The notes under the pieces: model-generated
What the model was told of the DNA's origin: nothing
Database searches by the model: none
The model's input: only the letters and a program-made list of their open reading frames with translations
Assembly: GCF_003054555.1 (NCBI RefSeq)
Contig: NZ_CP026304.1
Location: 4,216,001 to 4,280,000, forward strand
Direction: 5' to 3'
Length of the DNA stretch: 64,000 nucleotides
Source of the DNA: Streptomyces lunaelactis
GTDB taxonomy: Bacteria > Actinomycetota > Actinomycetes > Streptomycetales > Streptomycetaceae
Shown: piece by piece, positions 7,913-18,180 of the stretch
How the letters are laid out: every line of letters starts with the position of its first letter
Numbering within the stretch: the first letter of the stretch is position 1
Program-made: the position numbers and the translations under genes

Positions 7913-8892
7913 TTAGCCTCGATCCTTCGTGACGGCCTGCCGGTCCATCTGGTGGGCCGTTTCGGCTTGTTGGGCGGGGTGTGGGCAGGCAGGAGGTCCG
8001 GCTGTAGGTTCGGCTGGGGCGCAGGCTCTACAACGTCGAGCCTGTGCGGGGACTCCGCAGGTGATCAATGAGTGCGCGGGGACTCGCGACGTGAGGTCGG
8101 CTGTGCGGGTTTGGCCGGTGTCCTGCCCGGTTTGGGGTCGAGCATGATCAGGGGGCCGTACGCTTGCCAGCTACTCGGGCAGGCTTCACCCCTGCCCGCA
8201 ATGTGTCCGAGTGGCCCCCTGGTCTTGCTCGACACGGGACCCGAATCGGAGAGGTGGGTAAAGCCGTGGAGCCGACCGACCCCACCCCCGGCCTGGTTCT
8301 TTCGCCCCCTTGTGGGCGCGGGCGGGCGACGACGTGCGGCCCCGGTGGCGTAGACATTGAGGGGCAAGCGCGGCGGCGTCCGGCCGGCGCCGCCGCGCTG
8401 TGCGCGGCACTCTCTGATCTCTGATCAGACTGCTACCGCAGTTCAGGAGGCCGGGAAAGCAGACGCTCGATGCGTCAAATGTGGTGTTCTCCCGAGCATC
8501 CGCCTCATCCCCCGGGCCTGGTGCGCTTGTGTCTCTGAAGCCTTCTGGGGACCACTCGGGCGCATGGCAGGCAAGGGACAGGGCCGGTCCCGTGTGGCTG
8601 GCTGCGTGTGGCGGCTGAGCTGCCAATGATCCTCGCTCGCTCACCGAACCCTGGGTCGGGCAGCGAGCGAAGCGAGCACTTGATTGAGTAGGGAAACTTC
8701 TACCGCACGGGCGCTCTTGTAGCTTGTCCGGTCTCGCTGCCGCGCTCGCCCCAACGGGCTTACGAGTGCTGGGGGTTCAACGGCAGAGCTACGCGTGAGG
8801 GAGCTTTGAGAACCGCGCCGCGAGCCCTGCTGCGGGGAGGTAGCGTCACAGTCCGCACGCGAGTGAGGCTCCGCTGCCGCGATGGAGGATGC
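7913..8892. other. Gene-free stretch with one complex hairpin
   Basis: I see no convincing gene here: short open frames exist on both strands without family features or ribosome sites. The one clear structure is the nested inverted repeat at 8137-8233. Confidence 0.5.
8137..8233. repeat. Nested imperfect inverted repeat (97 bp)
   Basis: Outer arms of 21 bases (8137-8157 and 8213-8233) match at 19 positions. An inner 8-bp perfect stem, CGGGCAGG/CCTGCCCG (8176-8183 and 8191-8198), sits in the loop. It could be a structured RNA, a transfer or recombination site, or a relic of the second island unit. Confidence 0.55.
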
Positions 8893-9081
8893 ATGGCTGG
8901 CCTGATCATTCTCATTCTCATTGGCCTGGCAGTCGCGCTCTGGGTTCGTGAGGGCCGCAAGGGCCCCATTGCCTCCTACACGGGTAGCGGCTGTGGGTGT
9001 TTCCTGGCAGTTGGCCTGCTACTTCTCGCCGTACTCGTGTACTTCGGTGGCCAGGCGGAGAGTCGCTTCTACGGCGAGTAA
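8893..9081 (+). CDS. Small membrane protein
   Basis: A 62-residue protein with an N-terminal hydrophobic helix (LIILILIGLAVALWV) and a second one (GCFLAVGLLLLAVLVYFGG) separated by a basic and Gly/Cys-rich loop. GGAGG sits four bases before the ATG. It lies alone in the island, upstream of and convergent with the NUDIX remnant. Function unknown. Confidence 0.6.
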   Translation: MAGLIILILIGLAVALWVREGRKGPIASYTGSGCGCFLAVGLLLLAVLVYFGGQAESRFYGE

Positions 9082-9187
9082 GAGCTCAGCTCACGACGCG
9101 GACTGCCAACTGCGTGGCGACGGCGTTCAACTCCGTGACGCCGACGACGCGACCGCCAAGCCCGGCTTGACACCTGACCTGGCGCCG

Positions 9188-9604
9188 TCAGCCGACCTTG
9201 ACGAGCCGCTTGCCATCGTGACTGCGAACATGCGGCCCGTTGCCGTCCAGGGCATCGAGCAGGCGGATCGCGTAGACCTCGGACATCCGCTCGGCGATTT
9301 CCTCGGGCGTGAGCCAGGCGACTGCTGTCGACTCGTCGGAGGTGCGCTCGATGCCGCCGGACGGCTTGCAGCGGAAGACCAGGGCGACGATGCCTCGCGT
9401 CGTGTTCTTGTAGACGCCCGAGAGTTCGTCCACCTCAACGTGGATGCCCGTCTCCTCCAGGACCTCACGGGTGACGCCTGCTTCGGGTGACTCGGTGAGT
9501 TCGAGAATTCCGCCCGGCAGTTCCCAAGTCCCGTTGTCCGCTCAGCGGATCGCCAGGAGTCGGCCGTCCTCGCGCACGACGGCCCCGGCCGCAGACACGG
9601 AGTG
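9188..9604 (-). pseudogene. NUDIX hydrolase pseudogene (nonsense mutation, 5' truncated)
   Basis: The frame contains the Nudix box region WELPGGILELTESPEAG followed by VTREVLEETGI (G-x5-E-x7-R-E-x2-E-E pattern). It is interrupted by an in-frame TGA just before it, where relatives read AIRRADNGTWELPGG and here AIR-stop-ADNGTW. The start codon region is lost at the junction with the integrase remnant at about 9605. The 81 residues after the Nudix box are intact to the natural stop. NUDIX enzymes cleave nucleoside-diphosphate-linked substrates; this copy is probably inactive. Confidence 0.8.
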
Positions 9605-10212
9605 CAGTGGCGTTGACTGGCCTGCGCTGGCGCTTGCCGCCGCCCGTGATGACCACCTCTTCGCGGCCTGGGTCCTGTGCCTGGGGCTGCGCCGGGGTGA
9701 GGTCCTGGGCCCGACGTGGAAGTCCGTCGACTTCGAGACCAGTGAGTTGTACGTGGATCACCAGATCCAGCGGGCCGGGCGTCAGATCCTCTACCGCGAG
9801 ACCAAGACAGAGGACTCGGACGACTTCCTGCCTCTGCCGGCGCTGCCTCAAGGCTCTGCGAATGCGTCGCGCGCAGCAGCTCGGCGACCGGAAAGCCGTC
9901 GGGGAGCTCTGGCAAGGCAGCCATGACCTGATCTTCACCACGAAGCACGGCACCCCGATCGAGCCTGGCAACCTCACCCGCATGTTCGCCCTGCGGGCTC
10001 GCCGTGCCGGGCTCCGGGTCATCCCGCTCCGGAACACCCGGCACACGTGCAGCTCACTCCTGGTGGCCCTCAAGGTCCACCCGAAGGTGGCCCAGCGCAT
10101 CCTCAGGCACTCACAGATCGCCATGACGATGGAGGTCTACGCCGAAGCGAGCGAGGAAGCTGTACGCGACGCGATCGGCAAGCTGTCCGACGCAATGGGC
10201 CGCACCGGCTGA
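9605..10212 (+). pseudogene. Tyrosine integrase C-terminal remnant (outer unit of tRNA-Arg island)
   Basis: The 5' half is missing. The catalytic domain is readable in two frames: LGLRRGEVLGPTWKSVDF with the first catalytic Arg, VDHQIQRAGRQILYRETKTE, and after a frameshift near 9840 LIFTTKHGTPIEPGNL, NTRHTCSSLLVALKVHP and LRHSQIAMTMEVYAEAS with the catalytic Tyr. It lies 0.9 kb from the intact tRNA-Arg and probably belonged to the element that inserted there last. Confidence 0.85.
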
Positions 10213-10275
10213 GCGGTGCGCATCGAAGAACTGAAAGGCCAGGCGACCCGCTCGGGATCTCCTGGCCGTTGGGGG

Positions 10276-10926
10276 CTACTCCGAAGCGGCCTCGACGTTA
10301 AGCGAATAGTCCACCCCGACCGAGAAATCGTCAGACTCACCGCGAATCGTCAACGCGTGCTGCCCAGGTTCCAGTGGCGGCAGCTGCACCCATACGCCAC
10401 ATCCAGTAGCCGTGAAGCGTCCGTCTGTCCCGGTGACAGGGTTGTTGGCGACCCCCAGCACGGAGATCGCCTCCCCTCGGAGTGCCTCCGAGGCGACCTT
10501 CTTGCCATCCAGCACCGCGGACCCCTTGGCGGCACTCATGAAGCCTGCGCAGGCCGACGGATTTCCTATGAGGTTCACAAGGGGGAAAGCGAGAGGCACT
10601 CCGTTAGGGACGCTGCACGTTCGCTTGACCTGACCGCCGAAAGAGCCCGCCAGAAACCATACGTCTCGTGACTGGTTGCGCCCGCATGAGCTTCCGTCCT
10701 GGTCAGCAACGGGGTTCGTCTGCTCAGGTTCCGACGCCGCCCACGTCCACCACCGGCTTTGCAGATCCCCAGAGGAGAGACGGCCCTCTGTCGAGGGCGG
10801 TACTGGGGGAGAGGGGACAACCGTTGCACGCACCCCTGTCTCTGAACCTGCGGTCTGAGCCCCACATCCCACCAATGCGGATAGCACCGCCGCAGCAAGT
10901 CCTGCTCTTCGAGCCTTGACCCTCAT
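10276..10926 (-). CDS. Predicted secreted lipoprotein
   Basis: A 216-residue protein with a type II signal peptide (MRVKARRAGLAAAVLSALVGC): basic start, hydrophobic core and LVGC lipobox with Cys21. The mature part has a proline-rich linker then a soluble domain with four further Cys and a late region suggestive of a beta fold. ATG 10926 follows GGGAGGGG. It is the last gene of the island before tRNA-Arg. Resembles uncharacterised Streptomyces lipoproteins; ligand or enzyme role unknown. Confidence 0.75.
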   Translation of the reverse strand: MRVKARRAGLAAAVLSALVGCGAQTAGSETGVRATVVPSPPVPPSTEGRLSSGDLQSRWWTWAASEPEQTNPVADQDGSSCGRNQSRDVWFLAGSFGGQVKRTCSVPNGVPLAFPLVNLIGNPSACAGFMSAAKGSAVLDGKKVASEALRGEAISVLGVANNPVTGTDGRFTATGCGVWVQLPPLEPGQHALTIRGESDDFSVGVDYSLNVEAASE

Positions 10927-11048
10927 GAACGCCCCTCCCGGTGTCGCACTGATCTCTCGACTCCCTGGTCGACGTGCGACATGCGCGACACCCTAGCCGC
11001 GAGCTGGGTCGGCACTCGGACCTCAGTCCGTTTGCTGTACACCCAACG

Positions 11049-11083
11049 CCAGAGGCCCCCGGATTATCTCCGGGGGCCTCTGG
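11049..11083 (-). terminator. Terminator of tRNA-Arg(ACG)
   Basis: A perfect 15-bp stem with five-base loop immediately 3' of the intact tRNA-Arg on the minus strand. The left-hand flank GGCCTCTGGTCTGCTG is shared with the distal footprint near 3305-3320. Confidence 0.75.
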
Positions 11084-11090
11084 TCTGCTG

Positions 11091-11163
11091 TGCACTCGGC
11101 AGGATTCGAACCTGCAACCTTCTGATCCGTAGTCAGATGCTCTATCCGTTAAGCTACGAGTGC
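11091..11163 (-). tRNA. tRNA-Arg (anticodon ACG)
   Basis: A 73-nt cloverleaf. The acceptor stem is GCACTCG/CGAGTGC with discriminator A, the anticodon loop is CTACGGA, and the T arm is GCAGGTTCGAATCCTGC. CCA is not encoded. Its 3' 42 bases are the duplicated att core at 7060 and 3320. ACG is normally deaminated to ICG and reads CGU, CGC and CGA. Confidence 0.95.
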
Positions 11164-11309
11164 CTGGCGTTCCGGGCTTTTCTGCCTGGTCGGCGTTGCG
11201 GGAACAACATTACATGACCCGCGCCGTCAGGTGAAATCCGTTAAGCACACCCCGCCTGACCTGCAAAAACACTGCAGAAACGGTGCCTGGACGCGACGCT
11301 GAAACGACC

Positions 11310-11337
11310 GAAGCCCCGGCCATCAGGACGGGGCTTC
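11310..11337 (-). terminator. Terminator downstream of tRNA-Ser(GCT)
   Basis: A 9-bp GC-rich stem (GAAGCCCCG/CGGGGCTTC) lies 11 bases 3' of the tRNA-Ser gene on the minus strand. Confidence 0.6.
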
Positions 11338-11347
11338 AGTGATCAAC

Positions 11348-11441
11348 TGGCGGAGGCGGAGGGATTTGAACCCTCGATGGGCTTTAAGACCCAAACCGCA
11401 TTAGCAGTGCGGCGCCATAGACCGGACTAGGCGACGCCTCC
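11348..11441 (-). tRNA. tRNA-Ser (anticodon GCT)
   Basis: A class II tRNA with a long variable arm. The acceptor is GGAGGCG/CGCCTCC with discriminator G and an encoded CCA. The anticodon loop CTGCTAA reads AGC and AGU codons. Confidence 0.95.
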
Positions 11442-11696
11442 AGCACACCCGCGTGGGCGCGAGTGGTGCGTGCAGATGATGACACAGCCCAGCGGGGTGT
11501 CACCAATCGCTGCCCACGGTACTAGGCACGTGGGCCGCAGAGCAAAGTCCGGCCGCTGAGCAAACTCCGGGAGGCCGGGGCCTGTCCCCCACAGGGCGTC
11601 CGTCCGGTTGCGCAACGCCGGGGCGCAAGGAGCGTTAGAGAGGGCGGGGCATCGCGCCCCGGCCGGACCCGTGACTCTCCAGCTCCAGGAGCTCCC

Positions 11697-12146
11697 ATGC
11701 TGCGCCGCCTCGTTCTCACCGCTCTCACCGCCACCGCGTCCGTCGCCGCGCTCGCCGCCGCCGGGCCGGCGGCCGGGGCGTCGCCCCTGCCCTTTCCGCT
11801 GCCGCTGCTCTCGTCACCCGATGAGCTGACCGTGACCGTCTCCGAGTCCGGGAGCACGCGGACCGACGGGCGGTACGAGCTCGAGTGCGGGCCCACCGGC
11901 GGGACGCACCCGTCGGCGCAGTCCGCCTGCGACCGGCTGGACCAGTTGGCGCAGCAGGGGAAGGACCCCTTCGCGCCGGTGCCCCAGGACCAGATGTGCA
12001 CGCAGCAGATGGGCGGTCCCGCCGGCGCGCACGTCACCGGAACATGGCAGGGGCGGAGCATCGACGCCACCTTCAGCCGGGCCAACGGCTGTGAAATCTC
12101 GCGCTGGCAGATGATGGAGCCGGTACTGCCCAACACCAGGTCATAG
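11697..12146 (+). CDS. SSI-family subtilisin inhibitor-like secreted protease inhibitor
   Basis: A 149-residue secreted protein with a signal peptide of about 27 residues. The Streptomyces subtilisin inhibitor core follows: YELECGPTGGTHPSAQSACD, then DPFAPVPQDQMC, then GTWQGRSIDATFSRANGCE. Four Cys are placed as in the family's two disulphides. SSI proteins inhibit extracellular subtilisin- or trypsin-like proteases through a reactive loop just after the third Cys. Aligned to SSI (MCPMVYDP), the loop here reads MCTQQMGGP, which puts Gln at the usual P1 Met. Monocistronic, with an AGGAGCTCCC ribosome site. Confidence 0.92.
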   Translation: MLRRLVLTALTATASVAALAAAGPAAGASPLPFPLPLLSSPDELTVTVSESGSTRTDGRYELECGPTGGTHPSAQSACDRLDQLAQQGKDPFAPVPQDQMCTQQMGGPAGAHVTGTWQGRSIDATFSRANGCEISRWQMMEPVLPNTRS

Positions 12147-12315
12147 GCCCAAGGCGTACGTCATGTGCACACAACCTTGGTGAGAGCTCCCCCTCATCCG
12201 CCGTCACGCCCGCATCCGCTGCCTTTAGACTCCCTCCAGTGACAGGCTGAGGCCCGAGGGGCAAGATGGGACCGGCCGTCCGCAATATGCAGTAGGTCAG
12301 GGAGGAAGCGTCGTC

Positions 12316-15300
12316 GTGAGCAGCAGGCCATCCCGAGGCGCTGCTCGCCTCGCAGCCATACTCGACGCCCTCCCCGACGGGCTGGTGCTCGTCAATGCCA
12401 ACGGCACGGTCGTCAACGCCAACACCATCGCCCTCGAACTCTTCGAGTCTCCCGGCACCGCACTCGTCGGGCGCGGGCTGCTCGATCTGCTGCCGTCCTT
12501 CGACTCGCGGCTGATCCCCGGCTCCATGCGACGGCCCGAGGCCGCGGACGAGCGGGGCCGCACCAAGCCTGCTCGGATGGTCGCCCGGCGCACGGACGGC
12601 AGCGAGTTCCCGGTCGAGGTGACCAGCGCGAGTCTGGAGGACGGGCGCGAGGCCTATGCCTCGTCCAGCGGCTACACCGGCGACGAGCTGCTGATGCTCG
12701 TCGTACGTGATCTGTCGGGCACTGTGGACACCGAAGCGGAGCTTGCCCGTTCGCAGCGGCAGACCGAGATGATCCTGCGGGCCGCTTCCGAGGGTGTCGT
12801 CGGGACGGACACCGACGGGCGGGTCGTGCTGGTCAATCCGGCCGCCGCGCAGATCCTCGGATTCCGGGCGAGCGACCTCGGCGGCCAGGAGCTGCACCCC
12901 CTGATCCTGCACTCGCGGGGGGACGGCGAGCCCTTCCCGTACGAGGAATCGCCGCTCGCGGACACCCTCAAGTCCGGCCGCAAGCACCGGGTGCGCGGGC
13001 AGGTGCTGTGGGCGAAGAACGGCTCGAAGGTGGCCGTCGACCTGACGACCGCGCCGGTGCGGGACGGGGATCAGCTCGTCGGCGCGGTGATGACCTTCAC
13101 CGACCGGCGTCCGTACGAGGAGCTGGCGGAGCAGCACGCGGCGGAGCTGGCGGAGGCGACGGAGCGGCTGACGGGCGAGCTCACGGAGACGACCGAGCGG
13201 CTCACGGCGGACATCGCGGACAAGTCGGAGCGTTACGCGGCCGAGATCGAGGTGCGCGACGACCGGTACGAGGAGCTGGCCGCCCGGCATGCCCAGTTGA
13301 CCGCCGTACTCGGCGAGTCGCTGCGCGGGCCGCTGGAGGAGCTGCGCGCCGAACTGGGCACGCTCGCCGCCGACCCGGCCGGGCAGCTGTGGCCCGAGGC
13401 CAACCAGATCCTGCACCATCTGACCGCCGGATACGCCCGGATGACGACACTTGTCGACAATGTGCTGGGCTACCAGCGGCTCGACACCGGGGCGGAACAG
13501 CTTCGTAAGGCCAAGGTGCTGCTCGACGGGGTCGTGGCGGCCGGGGTCGAGGGCGCGATCGAGCTGATCGGCCCGGGGCGGGCGCAGTTCGCGGTGCACG
13601 CGCCGCCCATAGAGGCCGAGGTGGACGGGGTGCGGCTGGCGACGGCGCTGGCGCATCTGGTCGCGGACGTGGCCGGGGTCGACTCGACCGGCAAGGCCCG
13701 GGTGGTTCCGGGCGGCGGCTACGTGGACTCGACGATCGTGGTGGCGGCGGCCCAGCGCGGTGACGTCGTACGGATCGAGGTGCGGGGGCCGTTCGCCGGG
13801 GGAGACCCGGTGCACGAGCCGATCGTGCGCGGGATCGTACGGGCGCACGGCGGTGTGCTGCAGACGCATGAGGTGCCGGGGATGAGCGGCAGCGCGTACG
13901 TCCTGGAGGTGCCGCTCGGCGAGGGCTCAGGGACGGTGACGGCTCCACCCGCGGCCGGTCCGGAGGGCGGCGCGCTCGCGCTGCCCGAACAGCAGACGAG
14001 TGGATCACCGGGTACGTCCGGCGGGGGCGGGCGGCGGCGCGCGCGGCGGGCCACCACGGATGCCTTCCTGGACAGCCCGGTGGCCATCGAGGACCCGGTG
14101 ACGGCCGCGCAGCCGACCGGGCGGCGCCGGGCCCATGGAGCCCACGGTGCTCCCGGGTCTCCCGGGTCTCCCGCGGACGAGCCGCAGCAGGAACGGATTC
14201 CGGCCCAGGACTCGGGCGAGGGGAGAGGTTCCGGGAGCGACGGCAGTGGCGGCACCGGACGGCGGCGCGGGCGGCCGAGCCCCGCCGAGCAGTCCGCCGC
14301 GACGGTCGGAGCTGCGGGCGCCGCGGGAGCCGCTGGTGCTGTCGGAGCTCTCGGAGCTCTCGGAGCTCTCGGAGCTGTCGCGGGAACCCTTGAGCCCACC
14401 GGGGGTTCGGTGGTGACGGCCGCGGAGGGCGCTGCCTCGACCGGACGGGCTGCGCTCGGCCAGGCGGTGCCGCCGCAGGGCGTCCCCGTCCAACCGGAAG
14501 GAACGGGTCCGTCGGGCCGGCGCGCACGGCGTGGCGGGGAGGGCGGCGGCATGCCCGAACTGTCCGCCGCTCCGGCTGCCGTACCTGCCGCTCCGGTCAC
14601 CGTACCTTCGGCGACCTCCGCCGCTGCGGCTTCGGACGGATCACAGCCGGCCGGGCGGCGGGCCAGGCGGGCGCTGGCGGCCGCACCGGCCGCCGTGGAG
14701 AGCGGGCGCTCGGCGTTCGCGCTCCCGCCGGCCGAGGCCGACCGGATCGCGCCGGTCGCGCCCCTCCCCCCGACGGCCGGTGCGGCGGACGCCTCGCCGG
14801 CGGCCCGGCACGACGCCGTACGCACCGAGCCGGGCACGGATCACCACACGCCGTCGCAGCAGCATCCCGTACCGACGGGCCGCCGCCGCGCCCGCAAGGA
14901 CGCCCAGCCCCAGCCCCAGCCCGTGCAGGCGCTGGAGGCCCACGCCCTGGAGGCCCCGCAGACACCGGAAGGCGCCGCGCAGGCATCCGGACAGCCGGGA
15001 TGGGGAGGGAACGGCACCTCGGGCACCGGCCTCGCCGCTCTCGCCGCGACCGGTCACCGCCTGGCCACCGACGACTCGACCGGTCACCACATGGCCACGG
15101 ACGACGAGGGCGCGCGCGGGGAGACGGTCCAGGACACCGGTTCCGTATCGCTGCCGCTGCCGCTGCCCCTGCCCGCCGAGACACCCGCCCGGCCGGCCCC
15201 CGCGCGCGCAGCACAGCCGCTGCCCCCCGCACAACCGCTGCCCGCCGAGGCGCCGGTCTCCGCGGACGCCTCGCAGGGGCGGGCCTTCAGCGTGCGCACG

Positions 15301-16326
15301 CTCGGTCAGGGCGTGCCGTTCTCGCAGCAGATCGCCCAGCAGCAGAACCAGACGCTCGGCGCCGGCCGCCGCCGCAAGCTGGCCACGCCTCCGGAGGGCG
15401 AGCGGCCCGAACCCGCCGCCCGTCCGCACCCGCAGGCCGCCACGCAGATCGGGCCGCGGCTGTCCGCGGCGCAGTCCGAGGGCCGGTCGTACGCCATAGG
15501 CGCACCCGACGAGGGTGCGGAGGGACCCGAGCCGCTGGACGGGCCGGGGGGTGCGGTCGAGGTGGCCAACCAGCCGCAGCCGCGTCCCGTCGACGACGAA
15601 CTGCCCCCGGAGCCGCTGGACAACCCGCGCCGGCTCCTTGTCTGGCCCGCGCCCGATGTCTCCACGCAGCAGGCGCTGAGCGACCGCGGCTACCGCCCGG
15701 TCGTCGTGCACTCGCGCGAAGAGGTCGACGCGCAGATCGCGGCCTTCCCGGCGGCGCTCTTCGTCGACCCGCTGACCGGCCCGATCACCCGGACCGCGCT
15801 CCAGTCGCTGCGCCAGGCCGCCGTCGCCGCGGAGGTCCCGGTGCTGGTGACGGCGGGCCTGGGGCAGGCGACGCGGGAGGCCGCGTACGGCGCCGACCCT
15901 GCCGTACTGCTCAAGGCGCTGGCCCCGCGCGACAGCGAACAGCATCCGCCGCGGGTCCTGTTGATCGAGGAGCACGAGGAGATCGCGCTCGCGCTGACGG
16001 CGACGCTGGAGCGGCGCGGCATGCAGGTCGCGCGCGCCGGCGCGGATACGGACGCGGTCACGCTCGCCACCCAGATGCGGCCGAACCTGGTGGTCATGGA
16101 CCTGATGCAGGTACGCCGCCGACGCGCGGGGATCATCGACTGGCTGCGCGCGAACGGCCAGTTGAACCGCACGCCCCTGGTCGTCTACACCTCGGCGGGC
16201 CTCGACCGGGCGGAGCTGCCGCGGCTCTCGTCGGGCGAGACGGTGCTCTTCCTCGCGGAGCGCTCCACCAGCAGCGACGTCCAGGCCCGTATCGTCGATC
16301 TGCTGGCGAAGATCGGTACGAACTGA
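12316..16326 (+). CDS. Large PAS-domain sensor protein with degenerate kinase module and C-terminal receiver-like domain
   Basis: A 1,336-residue signalling protein. PAS domains lie at about 10-110 and 150-245. A charged coiled-coil with repeating TERLTGEL-type heptads (about 265-320) leads into a DHp/HATPase-like region (about 330-540) whose ATP-binding boxes are poorly preserved. A linker of about 550 residues rich in Ala, Pro, Gly and Arg follows. The C terminus has a receiver-like segment (about 1105-1200) and a better one (about 1210-1336: VLLIEEHEE, then NLVVMDLMQ with Asp near 1262). GTG 12316 has GGAGG upstream. It probably senses a cytoplasmic cue and signals through the C-terminal domain; kinase activity is doubtful. 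Confidence 0.8.
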   Translation: MSSRPSRGAARLAAILDALPDGLVLVNANGTVVNANTIALELFESPGTALVGRGLLDLLPSFDSRLIPGSMRRPEAADERGRTKPARMVARRTDGSEFPVEVTSASLEDGREAYASSSGYTGDELLMLVVRDLSGTVDTEAELARSQRQTEMILRAASEGVVGTDTDGRVVLVNPAAAQILGFRASDLGGQELHPLILHSRGDGEPFPYEESPLADTLKSGRKHRVRGQVLWAKNGSKVAVDLTTAPVRDGDQLVGAVMTFTDRRPYEELAEQHAAELAEATERLTGELTETTERLTADIADKSERYAAEIEVRDDRYEELAARHAQLTAVLGESLRGPLEELRAELGTLAADPAGQLWPEANQILHHLTAGYARMTTLVDNVLGYQRLDTGAEQLRKAKVLLDGVVAAGVEGAIELIGPGRAQFAVHAPPIEAEVDGVRLATALAHLVADVAGVDSTGKARVVPGGGYVDSTIVVAAAQRGDVVRIEVRGPFAGGDPVHEPIVRGIVRAHGGVLQTHEVPGMSGSAYVLEVPLGEGSGTVTAPPAAGPEGGALALPEQQTSGSPGTSGGGGRRRARRATTDAFLDSPVAIEDPVTAAQPTGRRRAHGAHGAPGSPGSPADEPQQERIPAQDSGEGRGSGSDGSGGTGRRRGRPSPAEQSAATVGAAGAAGAAGAVGALGALGALGAVAGTLEPTGGSVVTAAEGAASTGRAALGQAVPPQGVPVQPEGTGPSGRRARRGGEGGGMPELSAAPAAVPAAPVTVPSATSAAAASDGSQPAGRRARRALAAAPAAVESGRSAFALPPAEADRIAPVAPLPPTAGAADASPAARHDAVRTEPGTDHHTPSQQHPVPTGRRRARKDAQPQPQPVQALEAHALEAPQTPEGAAQASGQPGWGGNGTSGTGLAALAATGHRLATDDSTGHHMATDDEGARGETVQDTGSVSLPLPLPLPAETPARPAPARAAQPLPPAQPLPAEAPVSADASQGRAFSVRTLGQGVPFSQQIAQQQNQTLGAGRRRKLATPPEGERPEPAARPHPQAATQIGPRLSAAQSEGRSYAIGAPDEGAEGPEPLDGPGGAVEVANQPQPRPVDDELPPEPLDNPRRLLVWPAPDVSTQQALSDRGYRPVVVHSREEVDAQIAAFPAALFVDPLTGPITRTALQSLRQAAVAAEVPVLVTAGLGQATREAAYGADPAVLLKALAPRDSEQHPPRVLLIEEHEEIALALTATLERRGMQVARAGADTDAVTLATQMRPNLVVMDLMQVRRRRAGIIDWLRANGQLNRTPLVVYTSAGLDRAELPRLSSGETVLFLAERSTSSDVQARIVDLLAKIGTN

Positions 16327-16333
16327 CGTGAAA

Positions 16334-16359
16334 GGGGCGGCGGTTGTGACCGCCGCCCC
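16334..16359. terminator. Bidirectional terminator between convergent genes
   Basis: An 11-bp stem GGGGCGGCGGT/ACCGCCGCCCC with a TGTG loop and A/T flanks lies between the stops of the PAS protein and the convergent acyl-CoA ligase. Confidence 0.75.
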
Positions 16360-16373
16360 CTTCCGTACCCGTG

Positions 16374-18020
<1,647 letters not shown>

Positions 18021-18180
18021 GGCGTCCTCCCGGTGGGCGCTAGCGCTACGTGGCAGTAAGGGTTGTGCAGATTCTGCGACGTACCGCTCGGTATGTCACT
18101 ACCCGGGAGTAAGGAATCGCCGCGCCGTCGGCTGGATCGCCCCTTATGGGGCCCGGCATCACCGTGCCATCGGCCCGGCG

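Larger units (their letters stand above)
3320..11163. mobile_element. Composite genomic island at tRNA-Arg(ACG), two tandem decayed units
   Basis: The intact tRNA-Arg (11091-11163, minus strand) and two copies of its 3' 42 bases (3320-3361, 7060-7101) flank two units of about 3.7 and 4.0 kb. Each unit has a decayed tyrosine integrase near its tRNA-proximal end (5998-6689 and 9605-10212). This is the layout expected of two successive insertions at the 3' end of one tRNA gene. No replication or transfer genes remain. Confidence 0.75.

Noticed and set aside
12073..13869. Long open frame on the minus strand opposite the PAS gene
   Set aside because: Its frame is open only because of strong third-position GC on the other strand; no ribosome site or family motif, and the plus strand has clear domains.
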